64,000 nt of DNA from Oceanisphaera avium (GCF_002157875.1 NZ_CP021376.1:1895001-1959000), one strand, 5' to 3'. Shown: positions 1 through 9,615, counted from the stretch's first letter. Translations and numbers: made by a program. The notes: a model not told the origin generated them from the letters alone.

Positions 1-35
1 TCAGCACTGGCTAAGGATGCATTGTGCTCACTCAT
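1..35 (-). CDS. Start of a downstream ABC transporter gene (partial, cut by window edge)
   Basis: Only the first 11 codons are visible (MSEHNASLASA). The ATG overlaps the TGA stop of the preceding ATPase gene as ATGA, so the two are translationally coupled. From its place after a single-domain OppD-like ATPase, it is probably the second, OppF-like ATPase of the same peptide importer. That is inference from position; nothing in 11 residues identifies it. Confidence 0.5.
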   Translation of the reverse strand, partial: MSEHNASLASA

Positions 36-1012
36 GACGCGCATTCCTGCCAGTGATGACACCATACCGTATGTAATTCGGCCACTTGCTCTACTTCAGG
101 TTGTTGCTCACAAATGTCACTGCGATATTGGCAGCGATTAGCAAACCGGCAACCGACCCGCTGCTCTTCTAAGCTTGGGACCTGCCCTGGAATAGTCGCT
201 AATTGTGTTTTACTCACTCGATCCAGTCGCGCAATGGAAGCCAGTAGCCCTTGAGTATAGGGATGTGAGGGAGCTTCATAAAGACTGATCACCGGCGCTT
301 GTTCTACGCTACGCCCGGCATACATGACTAATACTTGATCACAAATTTGCGCCACTACTCCAAGATCATGAGTAATAAATATTACCGCCATGCCGTTTTT
401 TTGCTGCAACGCTTTAATAAGATGCAGAATTTGTGCCTGTATAGTCACATCTAAGGCAGTCGTGGGCTCATCGCAAATTAATAAGTCAGGCTCACAAGCC
501 AGCGCCATAGCGATCATCACCCGTTGGCGCATTCCGCCCGAGAGCTGGTGTGGATACGCTTTTAGTCGCGCATTCGCTTCTGGAATTCCCACTTGCTGTA
601 ACATCTCTAGTGCGGCTGCTTGTTGCTCGCGTTTCGACATCTGCGGGCGATGCAGTTGATACACTTCCATTAACTGGCGCCCTATCGTATGCACCGGATT
701 AAGGGCAGTCATGGGCTCTTGAAAGATCATGGCAATCTGATTGCCACGCACTTGATAACGCTGCTTAGCAGTTAAGGTTAATAAGTCTTGGTCTTGAAAA
801 AAAGCCTGGCCAGCGACCACTTTTCCGGCAGGTTTTGGCAACAAACCCAGTAAGCTTAAAGCGGTGACACTTTTGCCACAGCCCGACTCCCCCACTAAGC
901 CGAGAGTTTGGCCGGCATAGAGCGTAAAGCTGACATCGTCCACCACTCTAAAACTGCCGGCTTCGGTAGTAAAACTAACAGCTAAATTATCCACCTTAAG
1001 CAAGGGATTCAT
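32..1012 (-). CDS. Peptide ABC transporter ATP-binding protein (OppD/DppD type, Yej-like system)
   Basis: Cytoplasmic ATPase that powers a peptide importer. From the ATG at 1012 it is 326 residues. Walker A GESGCGKS lies at about residues 41-48, the signature LSGGMRQR near 155, and Walker B LLICDEPTTALD near 175. The C-terminus carries the oligopeptide-transporter extension with a cysteine cluster (CRFANRCQYRSDIC). I chose 1012 over the upstream ATG at 1033 because it overlaps the yejA stop as TAATG and leaves a normal OppD N-terminus. E. coli YejF is a fused double ATPase; this is a single domain with another gene starting at 35. It belongs to the yejB-yejE-yejA transcript. Confidence 0.9.
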   Translation of the reverse strand: MNPLLKVDNLAVSFTTEAGSFRVVDDVSFTLYAGQTLGLVGESGCGKSVTALSLLGLLPKPAGKVVAGQAFFQDQDLLTLTAKQRYQVRGNQIAMIFQEPMTALNPVHTIGRQLMEVYQLHRPQMSKREQQAAALEMLQQVGIPEANARLKAYPHQLSGGMRQRVMIAMALACEPDLLICDEPTTALDVTIQAQILHLIKALQQKNGMAVIFITHDLGVVAQICDQVLVMYAGRSVEQAPVISLYEAPSHPYTQGLLASIARLDRVSKTQLATIPGQVPSLEEQRVGCRFANRCQYRSDICEQQPEVEQVAELHTVWCHHWQECAS

Positions 1013-2823
1013 TAATGCTCCTGATGACGCCATGTTTCATCTATTTCTAAAACAGGTTCAAAACGTGTCTTACCCGCAGTCACCTCTTTCTTAAGCTCTT
1101 GATCAATCCAAAATAAACCGCCGGTGCTGTAAGGCGCCCCTTCCATTGGCCAAAATAATGACGGTGAATAACGGCTACCTTTACTTTCGGGTAAGCGTAC
1201 ATAGCGCCAATAAGCTTCCCGCGTATAAGGCACTTGGTAGCCGGGAATGAAAATAGCCAGCTCATGAATACGTTGTTGAATTTGGCGAGAAATCGCCGCT
1301 TTATCGTCAAGATTCATAGTGACTCTGTATTGCTCGATAAGCTTATCTAGCGAGTCATCGGCAATATTAAACAAGTTATTAGTTTGCGGGATATTGGCAT
1401 TCGCCGAGTGGAAGAACTCCCAATATTGGGGATACAAGCCGCCACCGGCCCAACCTAACCAAGCAGCCTCGTGTTTTTTCTCTAACATCACCTTAAAGCC
1501 ACTGGCACCATCGACTAAGTTTAACTGCAAGTCGAGGCCTGCTTTGCGTGCTTCTTCTCGCAAAATAGCTAACCGAGGCGTGTGCTCTTGGGTGGTATAG
1601 GTCACGCTTAGGCTTAATACATCGCCCGCTTGATTTTGTAAAAAGCCACTGGGACCTTGTTGATCATAGCCCGCTTCGCTAAATAGCGCTCGCGCTTGTT
1701 TAATATCGTATGCTCTGGCCTTGATACCGGCATCGGTAAAGGCATCGTAACCCGTACCAAAGGTATTCATACGTTCATAATCGCCGCGCAAAATAGTATC
1801 TAACATACGCTGCATATTAAGTGCATGAGCCATGCCCTTACGGACTCGTACATCACTTAAACGTGGGTGCGCCGTATTCAGATGTAACCCTTGGGCTCCT
1901 TGTGGCATGTCGTTATAAAACCAAATACGATTAATTAAGCCTTTTTTATATTCTGGGGTATCGGTTTTATCGTGCCACCATTCGGGCAAGATCAAACCAA
2001 AGGTGTCGATATCGCCTTTTAGGAAATGACGATAAGAGATATTAAGATCACGAATTACCGTTAAGCGGATTTCATCGGGGTTAAAGCGGTGCTGATAGTA
2101 TTTAAGATCATTACCCCACCAATCATCGAGGCGCTTAAAGCTAATAGTGCGCCCTCGCTTTACCTTATCCATCACATACGCGCCCGTCACTGGGACTTGT
2201 GACCAGTTATAACGGCGCACCCAATCGTCGGTCAACTCGTAAAAATGCTCAGGCTCGGGCGCCAATCCTAGGGTATTTAATAACTCGCGGGGGCTTTTCT
2301 CACTGCCAGCGGTAACCGAGATGGTGTGCTCATCAAAGACGGTGACATCAACAATCTCTTCACTGTAATAGTTATTGTACCAAGGGGCACGTATCACCTC
2401 AGAGCGCATCATTTTAAGTGCAAATAAGAAATCAGCACTGGTCACCGGCTTACCGTCAGACCAGCGCGCACTGGGATTTAGTTTAAAATACATGGTTTTA
2501 TTATCGTCACCAAAGGCCCAATGGGTTGCTAAAGCCGGAATGGGATTTTGTGTCACGGGGTGCAGCGAATATAAGCCCAATTGGTTTTCTAAGATAAAAG
2601 AGCGAAAAGCCGTATTAGAATCAGGTCCTACAGTGCGAAAAGTCAACGGGAAGCTTAATAAGCTTAAGTTAAATACGCCGCCGCGCTTAGCCTCAGGCGA
2701 GGCAAAAATAGGATCGTCATTATTGGTTTCCCAAGTTAACTCCGAAGGAAGCTCGGCGGCATACGCGCTGCCCAATAACAGCGCCAGCATAGCGACTTTT
2801 AACTTTATAAAAAAACGACTCAT
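1012..2823 (-). CDS. yejA: Periplasmic peptide-binding protein, family 5 (YejA-like)
   Basis: Extracytoplasmic solute-binding protein of 603 residues that would deliver peptides to the YejB/YejE permease. It has a Sec signal (positive start, hydrophobic stretch, AYA-AEL cleavage near residue 23) and no lipobox cysteine. The long family-5 fold shows typical segments (HWAFGDDNKTMYFKLNPSARW; RVRKGMAHALN in the middle). In E. coli YejABEF imports peptides and microcin C; the actual substrate here is unknown. Here the gene lies after the permeases instead of before them. It starts 12 bp after the yejE stop, and its TAA overlaps the ATPase start. Confidence 0.88.
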   Translation of the reverse strand: MSRFFIKLKVAMLALLLGSAYAAELPSELTWETNNDDPIFASPEAKRGGVFNLSLLSFPLTFRTVGPDSNTAFRSFILENQLGLYSLHPVTQNPIPALATHWAFGDDNKTMYFKLNPSARWSDGKPVTSADFLFALKMMRSEVIRAPWYNNYYSEEIVDVTVFDEHTISVTAGSEKSPRELLNTLGLAPEPEHFYELTDDWVRRYNWSQVPVTGAYVMDKVKRGRTISFKRLDDWWGNDLKYYQHRFNPDEIRLTVIRDLNISYRHFLKGDIDTFGLILPEWWHDKTDTPEYKKGLINRIWFYNDMPQGAQGLHLNTAHPRLSDVRVRKGMAHALNMQRMLDTILRGDYERMNTFGTGYDAFTDAGIKARAYDIKQARALFSEAGYDQQGPSGFLQNQAGDVLSLSVTYTTQEHTPRLAILREEARKAGLDLQLNLVDGASGFKVMLEKKHEAAWLGWAGGGLYPQYWEFFHSANANIPQTNNLFNIADDSLDKLIEQYRVTMNLDDKAAISRQIQQRIHELAIFIPGYQVPYTREAYWRYVRLPESKGSRYSPSLFWPMEGAPYSTGGLFWIDQELKKEVTAGKTRFEPVLEIDETWRHQEH

Positions 2824-2835
2824 GCTCTTCCCTGC

Positions 2836-3890
2836 CTATTCATAACGAGAAAAATGTTTGGGGTCTAAGGCTTCACGAATAGCCTCACCAATAAAAGAGA
2901 CGGTAATTAATACCAAGGACACAGCTGTCACTACCGAGGCCACAATCCAAGGTGCATCTAAATGGTTCACGCCTTGGCGTAATAACTCTCCCCAGCTAGG
3001 AGTGGGGGAGCCAAACCAAAACCAAGATAATCTAGCGCGGTTAGCAATGATATATTCGCCACTACCGTAAAAGGAGCTAGTGTGATTATCATCACTAAGG
3101 TGTTGGGGAGAATATGGCGCACAATAATTCGCCCCAAGCTCGCCCCTTGCGCGCGTGCTGCCAGCACATAATCGCGCACTTTTTCTCGGTAAGTGAGCGT
3201 ACGCATATACCAAGTAATGCCCATCCAGCCAAATAAGACGTTAATTCCCACAAATAGCATAAAGTTAGGTTGGGTAAGGGACACTAAAATCATAATGACA
3301 TATAGAAATGGTACCTGAGACCAGACTTCAATAAAGCGCTGAAAAAGTAAATCAAACTTGCCGCCCACAAAACCCATCGCACACCCTAACAGTACGCCAA
3401 TTACATAACTGGCGGTCAAGGCGATAAAGGCAAAGCCCACCGCGGTGCGAAAGCCATATACTAGGCGGGCTAAAATATCTCGCCCTGAACTGTCGGTACC
3501 TAAGTAATGACCCTGACTGGCATTGGGCGGCGTTGGCGGATAACCGCTGGCACTGTAATCTTGCTCATAAGCACTCCAAGGGACTAGGGGTAATAACACC
3601 CAGTTGTTGGTGCTCTGAGCTTGCTCGGCAAAGAGGGCTTTTAGCTCACGATAATTGGTTTCGTACTGATAGCCTAAGTCGAAAGTATCGCCGGTGATCA
3701 CTTCCCCGTAGCTAGGGAAATAAAGTTGGCCTTCATAACTGACGATTAATGCGCGGTTGCTGGCCCAAAGTTCGGCAGTCAGTGCTAATAACACCATTAA
3801 TAAAAACAAACAAAAAGCGTAATAGCCGCGGCGAATACTGCGAAAGCGCCGCCATTTTTTTAAGGTAGCATTGGACAATAACTTAGCCAT
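2836..3890 (-). pseudogene. yejE: Peptide ABC transporter permease YejE, frameshifted
   Basis: Inner-membrane permease with a long periplasmic loop after TM1, a GTDSSGRDILARLVYG motif and an EAA loop (AARAQGASLGRIIVRHILPN). The reading frame is intact to LDYLGFGLAPP and then breaks in a run of five C (plus-strand G run 3004-3008). One extra C would join it to the conserved ending PTPSWGELLRQG through EALDPKHFSRYE in the other frame, giving about 351 residues. As sequenced, the first frame ends after LLAGESYYAKA at 2967. I take the ATG at 3890, which overlaps the yejB stop by 8 bases; the codon at 3893 is TTG. The break may be a sequencing error in the homopolymer or a true mutation. Confidence 0.85.
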
Positions 3891-4902
3891 CAAAGCGCAC
3901 CCTAGGATCTACCAGCGCCACACAAATATCGGATAAAATATTGCCCACTAACATTAATATTGAAGTGACGGCTAAAATCCCCATCACCACCGGATAATCT
4001 CGCTCCACAATAGCTTCATAGCCTAATAGGCCAAGCCCGTCGATATTAAAGATCACTTCAATTAAAAACGAACCAGCAAAAAATACTGAAATCACATTAC
4101 CAAAGTGGCTAGCGATGGGGATCATGCTGTTACGTAGCGCATGGCGCGTGACTGCTTTATGAAAGGGCAAACCTTTTGCAACTGCAGTGCGTACATAATC
4201 GGCAGACAAGTTTTCCATCAGGCTGTTTTTCATGGTCATGGTGAGCACGGCAAAATCGCCAATGGCATAGGCAATCAGCGGTAATAATGCATGATGAAAT
4301 AAGTTAATGGTTTTCGGCCAAAAACCCTCCAAATAATCAAAGTCATCACCGACAAAGCCCCCCATGGGGAACCAGCCTAACTGAAAAGAAAAAATGGTTA
4401 GCAAGAAAATGCCCACCACATAGGCAGGCAGAGCATAACCTGCATAAATCAGCATAGAGGTTATGCTATCAAAGCGGCTGTTATGCTTTAGAGCTTTTAA
4501 GATACCCAGCGGGATAGAAACCAGATAGCTCAAAATGAAGGTACAAATACCAAAGAAGGCGGACACCGGCAGCCGCTCTTTTATCAGCTCCCATACTGGT
4601 AAAAAATAGCGGCTAGACTCACCCAAATCTAGGGTTACTAATTTAGTTAGCCAGTCGCGATACGCTTCAAATACGGGTTTATCTAAGCCATAAAAGGCCT
4701 TGAGTTCGTCGATTTGTTCTGCTGAAAGCACCTGACTGCCACGGGAGCTTTGGCTAAACTCGCTACTTTGCATCTGGCTTTCCATTAACATGCGCTCCAC
4801 AGGGCCGCCCGGCACAAAGCGAGTAATGGCAAACACCACTAAGGTGATCCCTAAAAAAGTAGGGATCAGCAGCAATAAGCGCCGCAGAAAATACTGTGCC
4901 AT
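3883..4902 (-). CDS. yejB: Peptide ABC transporter permease YejB
   Basis: Inner-membrane permease of 339 residues, first gene of the importer transcript. It begins MAQYFLRRLLLLIPTFLG, the usual start of DppB/YejB permeases, with TM1 immediately after and an EAA loop around AVAKGLPFHKAVTRHALRN. An upstream in-frame ATG at 4953 would add a basic 17-residue leader. I reject it because a good ribosome site (AAGGAAG) sits about 6 bases before the ATG at 4902. It is divergent from metN, with 240 bases between the starts. Confidence 0.9.
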   Translation of the reverse strand: MAQYFLRRLLLLIPTFLGITLVVFAITRFVPGGPVERMLMESQMQSSEFSQSSRGSQVLSAEQIDELKAFYGLDKPVFEAYRDWLTKLVTLDLGESSRYFLPVWELIKERLPVSAFFGICTFILSYLVSIPLGILKALKHNSRFDSITSMLIYAGYALPAYVVGIFLLTIFSFQLGWFPMGGFVGDDFDYLEGFWPKTINLFHHALLPLIAYAIGDFAVLTMTMKNSLMENLSADYVRTAVAKGLPFHKAVTRHALRNSMIPIASHFGNVISVFFAGSFLIEVIFNIDGLGLLGYEAIVERDYPVVMGILAVTSILMLVGNILSDICVALVDPRVRFDG

Positions 4903-5026
4903 TGGCTTCCTTCGTTTCCTTCCATGAGCGCGTGGAAATCGCGCTATTAGCACCCTAGCCTATCTAGTTGCAGATAAGCAAGAAAGCTCGCGACTTCTGC
5001 TGCTGCCCTTCACGCTAAACTTTCCG

Positions 5027-5055
5027 TTGACTCAGACATCCGGACGGCTTAGCAT
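5027..5055 (+). promoter_or_regulatory. metNIQ promoter with tandem MetJ-type operator
   Basis: The -35 TTGACT (5027-5032) and -10 TAGCAT (5050-5055) are 17 bp apart. The spacer contains AGACATCCGGACGGCT (5034-5049), which matches two abutting MetJ boxes (AGACGTCT twice) at 12 of 16 positions. MetJ with S-adenosylmethionine represses metNIQ in enterobacteria; binding here would sit directly on the promoter. The spacing and match are read from sequence; binding is inferred. Confidence 0.75.
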
Positions 5056-5143
5056 CGGCGGTTATTGGTCATACTTTTGTGACTTGTCACTACTAAGGTC
5101 TGGTAAAGTAGTGAATAACTAACCCGCAAAGGCCTTTCCTCCG

Positions 5144-6187
5144 ATGATCAAGCTAATCAACATCAATAAACGCTACGGCGACGGCCCGCAAGCGGTGCAT
5201 GCGGTACGTAATATTAATCTGTCAGTCAGTCCAGGCCAAATTATGGGCGTGATTGGCGAGTCTGGCGCTGGGAAAAGTACGCTGATCCGCTGTGTCAATA
5301 TGCTAGAGCAGCCTACTTCGGGTCAAGTGTTAGTAGATAACCAAGACTTAACCTTATTGAAAGCCAATCAGTTACCTGCGGCACGGCGCAATATTGGCAT
5401 GATTTTCCAGCACTTTAACTTGTTATCGTCACGCACCGTATTTGCTAATGTTGCCTTGCCTTTAGAGCTGGCAGGTATGAGTAAGGCAGCTATAAAAAAT
5501 AGAGTCCATGAACTACTGGAATTAGTGGGCTTAAGCAATCGGGCTCATACTTATCCTAATGCCCTCTCGGGTGGGCAAAAACAACGCGTAGCCATAGCTC
5601 GTGCACTGGCGCCTAAGCCAAAAGTACTATTGTGCGACGAAGCGACTTCAGCGCTAGACCCTAATACCACTCACTCTATCTTAAACTTACTTAAAGACTT
5701 AAACCGCAAATTAGGGCTCACTATTTTACTGATCACGCACGAGATGCAAGTGGTAAAAAGTATTTGTGACCGAGTCGCGATTATTAGCGACGGTGAGCTT
5801 ATTGAAGAAGGGGAAGTGGCGTGGTTTTTTGCTAATGCGAAAACAAAGTTAGCGCAACGCTTTATTTCCTCCACCATTAATTTAGCCATTCCACCCGAGT
5901 ATCAAGCGCGCCTCAGTGCTGAGCCTAGCGCAGAAAGTTTACCCATAGTGCGCTTAGGCTTTAGTGGCGATACGGTCGATAGCCCCCTCATTTCTATTAT
6001 TAGCCGAGAGCTTAATGTCGATGTCAGCATTTTAAGTGCAGATATGGAGTATGCCGGAGGGGTTAAATTTGGCTTTATGCTGGCTGAACTCGAAGGTAGC
6101 CAAGCGCAAACCCAAGCCGCATTGGCTTATCTTCAAGAACATAAAATTCAGGTAGAGGTATTAGGCTATGTCCGACGCCATGATTAA
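5144..6187 (+). CDS. metN: Methionine ABC transporter ATP-binding protein MetN
   Basis: ATPase of the high-affinity methionine importer, 347 residues. Walker A GESGAGKS is at about 37-44, then a Q-loop, the signature [15 protein letters not shown] near 140, and DEATSALDP. After about residue 270 comes the C-terminal ACT-like (NIL) domain ([19 protein letters not shown]), which in MetN binds methionine and gives transinhibition. It is the first gene of metNIQ and overlaps metI by 20 bases. The ribosome site before the ATG is weak (AAAGG, about 11 bases away). Confidence 0.97.
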   Translation: MIKLININKRYGDGPQAVHAVRNINLSVSPGQIMGVIGESGAGKSTLIRCVNMLEQPTSGQVLVDNQDLTLLKANQLPAARRNIGMIFQHFNLLSSRTVFANVALPLELAGMSKAAIKNRVHELLELVGLSNRAHTYPNALSGGQKQRVAIARALAPKPKVLLCDEATSALDPNTTHSILNLLKDLNRKLGLTILLITHEMQVVKSICDRVAIISDGELIEEGEVAWFFANAKTKLAQRFISSTINLAIPPEYQARLSAEPSAESLPIVRLGFSGDTVDSPLISIISRELNVDVSILSADMEYAGGVKFGFMLAELEGSQAQTQAALAYLQEHKIQVEVLGYVRRHD

Positions 6188-6821
6188 CTTACTGTTGTCA
6201 GCCCTGTGGGAAACCTTGCTGATGACGTTTGGCTCAGGGCTGATTGCCGGTGTCATTGGTATCCCCTTGGGTATTGCTTTGCACGTCAGTAAGCCTGAGC
6301 AAATTTGGCAAAATAAAGCCTTTAATAAAGGCTTGGGCACCTTAGTTAATATAGGACGCTCGGTGCCATTTATTATTTTAATGGTCGCCATCATTCCCTT
6401 CACGCGTTTAGTGGCGGGGACCAGTATTGGTACTACAGCGGCCATCGTGCCTTTAACAGTGGCTGCCATACCCTTTGTTGCGCGCTTAATGGAAGCCGCC
6501 TTAATGGAAGTGCCAGCAGGGTTAGTGGAAGCCGCCCAAGCCATGGGCGCTAAACGACTACAAATTATTACTAAGGTATTATTGCCAGAAGCGCTGCCTG
6601 GCATGCTAAATGGCATTATTATCACGCTGGTTACTCTAGTGAATTATTCTGCTATGGCAGGCGCCATTGGCGGCGGTGGCTTAGGCGATGTGGGGATCCG
6701 CTATGGTTATCAGCGCTTTGATGGCCAGATAATGTTAATAACTGTGGTGATGCTCGTCGTATTAGTGCAAATTATCCAAAGTGCCGGTGAACGCCTGGTC
6801 ACTTATGTGGATCATCGTTGA
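6168..6821 (+). CDS. metI: Methionine ABC transporter permease MetI
   Basis: Inner-membrane permease of 217 residues with five predicted transmembrane segments. It carries the MetI-type sequence [16 protein letters not shown] near the start and an EAA loop ([21 protein letters not shown]) that contacts MetN. The start overlaps the end of metN; the metQ start follows 16 bases after its stop. Length and motifs match the family. Confidence 0.96.
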   Translation: MSDAMINLLLSALWETLLMTFGSGLIAGVIGIPLGIALHVSKPEQIWQNKAFNKGLGTLVNIGRSVPFIILMVAIIPFTRLVAGTSIGTTAAIVPLTVAAIPFVARLMEAALMEVPAGLVEAAQAMGAKRLQIITKVLLPEALPGMLNGIIITLVTLVNYSAMAGAIGGGGLGDVGIRYGYQRFDGQIMLITVVMLVVLVQIIQSAGERLVTYVDHR

Positions 6822-6837
6822 TTAAAAGGAAAGACCA

Positions 6838-7671
6838 ATGAAATTAGGCTTTAAATCTCTTACAACCGTCAGCCTATTAGCTGCAGCCCTCGCCTTAGCT
6901 GGTTGTGGTGAGCAAGCAAGTGATAGTGCCAACACCGACCAAGAAAATGCGAAACCACTTCGTCTGGGCGTCATTGCCGGTGCCGAAGAGCAAGTTGCTG
7001 AAGTCGCGGCTAAAGTCGCGAAAGAACAATATAATTTAGACGTGGAGCTAGTGGCCTTTAGTGACTATGTTACGCCTAACATTGCGCTCAACGATGGCAG
7101 TATCGATATTAATGCCTTTCAGCATCAGCCTTACTTAGATAAGCAAATTGCTGACCGAGGTTATGAGATTACCGCAGTTGGAAAAACGTTTGTTTATCCC
7201 ATTGCCGCTTACTCTAAAGTTATCCAATCGGTCGATGAATTAGAAGATGGCGCTAAGGTCGCCGTGCCTAATGATCCTACCAACTTAGGACGCAGCTTAC
7301 TGTTATTAGAACAACAAGGCTTACTAGAAATTAATGATGAGGCGGGCTTAGAAGCCACCCCTTTAGATATCACAGCTAACCCTAAAAATTTAAAAATAGT
7401 AGAGTTAGAAGCACCCCAATTACCTCGTTCGTTAGATGATGTGGCGTTTGCCATTATTAACACCACTTATGCTTCACAAATCGACTTATTGCCCGAGCGC
7501 GATGGCTTATTTGTAGAAGATAAAGACTCTCCCTACACCAACCTTATCGTCGCGCGCAAAGATAACCAAGATGACGAGCGTATCCAAACGTTTGTTAAAG
7601 CGTACCAAAGCGATGAAGTGTATGAAGCGGCAAAAGTCTTGTTTAAAGGTGGCGTAGTAAAAGGCTGGTAA
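6838..7671 (+). CDS. metQ: Methionine-binding lipoprotein MetQ
   Basis: NlpA-family lipoprotein of 277 residues that captures methionine in the periplasm for MetNI. It has a lipoprotein signal peptide with lipobox LAGC (cysteine at residue 23), then a Ser/Asp/Asn-rich linker and the NlpA fold (LRLGVIAGAEEQVAEVA, NAFQHQPYLD, VAVPNDPTNLGRSL). The ribosome site AAAGGAAAG precedes the ATG. It is the last gene of the operon, followed by a strong hairpin terminator at 7721. Confidence 0.97.
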   Translation: MKLGFKSLTTVSLLAAALALAGCGEQASDSANTDQENAKPLRLGVIAGAEEQVAEVAAKVAKEQYNLDVELVAFSDYVTPNIALNDGSIDINAFQHQPYLDKQIADRGYEITAVGKTFVYPIAAYSKVIQSVDELEDGAKVAVPNDPTNLGRSLLLLEQQGLLEINDEAGLEATPLDITANPKNLKIVELEAPQLPRSLDDVAFAIINTTYASQIDLLPERDGLFVEDKDSPYTNLIVARKDNQDDERIQTFVKAYQSDEVYEAAKVLFKGGVVKGW

Positions 7672-7720
7672 TAGATAGATAGCTAAATAAGCTTCTTACT
7701 TCATAATAAGTTCGTCTAAA

Positions 7721-7746
7721 GGTCACGCCACAGCGTGGCCTTTTTA
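7721..7746 (+). terminator. Rho-independent terminator after metNIQ
   Basis: GGTCACGC and GCGTGGCC form an 8-bp stem with a CACA loop, followed by TTTTT. It lies 50 bases after metQ and just before rfaH. Confidence 0.85.
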
Positions 7747-7794
7747 TATGGGGCTGTCATAATAAAGATCAGATTTATTTAGTAAGAGCTTAGT

Positions 7795-8307
7795 ATGCAC
7801 AAATGGTATTTGGCGCAGTGTCGGCCTCGTGAAGAGGAACGCGCCTTACAAAACCTAAGCAATCAAGGCATAGACGCCTTTTATCCTTATGCCGAAGTTA
7901 AAAAGCGCCAGCGCAACAAGCTAGTGACACGTGTAGAAGCCTTATTTCCTGGTTATCTGTTTGTGCGAGCAGATCTCGATATAGTGAGTGTCACGACCAT
8001 TAGCTCCACGCGAGGCGTGCGCAGTTTAGTACGCTTTGGCGGCGGACCTTGTGTGGTGCCAAGCCACCTTGTGTACGATTTAATGGCGCATTGTGACAGT
8101 GATGCGCTGCGCGAGCAGTTAAGTGACTTGCCTAAAGCGGGAGAAAAAGTACGTATTGAGCAAGGACCTTTTAGTGGTTTAGAAGCCATTTATGTCCAAG
8201 CGGATGGCGATACTCGCGCTATTTTATTACTCACGCTCTTACAAAAAGAAACTCGCACCAGCTTTGCTAATCAAGAATTTTCTAAAGTGCTTAAGCCTGC
8301 TAAATAA
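7795..8307 (+). CDS. rfaH: Transcription antiterminator RfaH
   Basis: NusG paralogue of 170 residues. In E. coli it is recruited at ops sites and lets RNA polymerase and ribosomes run through long surface-polysaccharide and virulence operons. The N-terminal NGN domain starts HKWYLAQCRPREEERALQNL and contains FPGYLFVR; the C-terminal KOW part has GEKVRIEQGPFSGLEAIY. It is not the housekeeping NusG, which is also present at 60531. The gene stands alone, with its own short upstream region and a convergent neighbour 18 bases away. Confidence 0.93.
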   Translation: MHKWYLAQCRPREEERALQNLSNQGIDAFYPYAEVKKRQRNKLVTRVEALFPGYLFVRADLDIVSVTTISSTRGVRSLVRFGGGPCVVPSHLVYDLMAHCDSDALREQLSDLPKAGEKVRIEQGPFSGLEAIYVQADGDTRAILLLTLLQKETRTSFANQEFSKVLKPAK

Positions 8308-8325
8308 TAACCCTACTCTTTTGTT

Positions 8326-9615
8326 TTAACGCTGCTCAAGAACTAACACTGAGTGATGCTGTAGCGGTTGGTAGCTTTGATAATCACTGCTTTGCTGGGT
8401 ATTTTTCCACCATAAGCCAGGTTTTAGACTAATAGGCAGCTCAACCCCTAAACGAAAACGGGTTTCAAACTTGTCTTTACTATTGCTAAGTACGGAGCTT
8501 TGCAGGCGAAGGATTTGCCAAGGTGCATAATTGAGCGACCATTTTCTTGACATAGTCGCCTTATATTTATCACCACTACCATACAAATTAAGCCGTTTTC
8601 CTTGCCACTGATAAAATTGACTCGACACACTTAAGCCCGGCAGCCAATCTAAACGGCCTTCACCAAACACCACTTGTCCGGCGGCAGCGCGCTCAAACTG
8701 ACCCGCTTGCTGCTGCCAGCCCGATAAAGGGTAATAGCGTCCCGCACCCAGCGTCCAGTCGGGCTTGGAGACATATAATAATAAACCCCCTCTTTGATGC
8801 TCCCAGCTGGATTGATAATCCATTACCGGCTCTAAGTGTACATACGTCTGGGGTGTTAGCGCGTGCTCGATATTAAGGCCGGCTTGATAAGTAAGGCGCT
8901 GATCACGATAGTCAACGCCCACCTCCCCTTGTACTTGCTTAGTTAAGGGCAAGGCGAAACGACTATTAAACAACAACTCTTTATCAAATAGGGGTAACTG
9001 ATAATCCCAACTCCAATGCTCTGGGCTGCCCCACAATAAATCACTGAGCTGTGCTGAGCCAAAGGATAAAGTGCTATCCGCCCAATGGCTGCTTTGCTGC
9101 TCTAAAAATTTATCTAACTTATCATCGGCGGCGGCTTTAGCCGCACTGGCTAGGGTTAGTTGCAGCTGGCTTGCTCTAGGCGCTTGCTTAGGATTAGGCC
9201 GCCCAAGCTGTGGAAGAGAGCTCTCATAAGAGGCAGACTTAGCCGTTGTTGGTGTTGGTGCTGGTTTTGATACTGTGGCAGCCACTGTAGGCTGATAGCT
9301 AATAGATAACGTCTTAGCGTGAGTAGGGAGTGGCGATGATATAACTTCTGAGCTAGGCAACCATATCCACTCGCCAGCGCTGAGCGGCGTCATAAAGCGC
9401 GCTTGGTTATAGCGAACCCGCAATTGGCGCTCACTAAGTTGATAACGCGCGGCCAGCACTGGCCAGGTTTCTCCTGCTTGCACTTGGTGTAATTTCATTT
9501 CTGGCCTTTTGGCGTGCACCGCAAAGCTGACCGCCATCAAGCAAGCCATTATTAGCCTCAAGGCCTGCCCTTTAGCGAGTGGCAAAAAATGCATAACTGC
9601 CAAGCTGCTGTTCAT
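8326..9615 (-). CDS. LysM-containing inverse-autotransporter-like beta-barrel protein (YchO-like, no passenger)
   Basis: Probable outer-membrane protein of 429 residues. It has a signal peptide (hydrophobic LRLIMACLMAVSFAVHA, about 20-36), a LysM segment (HQVQAGETWPVLAARYQLS) that may touch peptidoglycan, and a Pro/Ala/Ser/Thr linker. From about residue 165 there is a beta-rich region resembling the intimin/invasin barrel (WADSTLSFGSAQLS, WDYQLPLFD). It ends soon after the barrel, so the usual Ig-like passenger is absent, as in E. coli YchO. A purine-rich site AAGGAG lies unusually far (about 15 bases) from the first ATG; an internal ATG at 9594 is possible. Function is unknown; the family assignment is by eye. 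Confidence 0.7.
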   Translation of the reverse strand: MNSSLAVMHFLPLAKGQALRLIMACLMAVSFAVHAKRPEMKLHQVQAGETWPVLAARYQLSERQLRVRYNQARFMTPLSAGEWIWLPSSEVISSPLPTHAKTLSISYQPTVAATVSKPAPTPTTAKSASYESSLPQLGRPNPKQAPRASQLQLTLASAAKAAADDKLDKFLEQQSSHWADSTLSFGSAQLSDLLWGSPEHWSWDYQLPLFDKELLFNSRFALPLTKQVQGEVGVDYRDQRLTYQAGLNIEHALTPQTYVHLEPVMDYQSSWEHQRGGLLLYVSKPDWTLGAGRYYPLSGWQQQAGQFERAAAGQVVFGEGRLDWLPGLSVSSQFYQWQGKRLNLYGSGDKYKATMSRKWSLNYAPWQILRLQSSVLSNSKDKFETRFRLGVELPISLKPGLWWKNTQQSSDYQSYQPLQHHSVLVLEQR

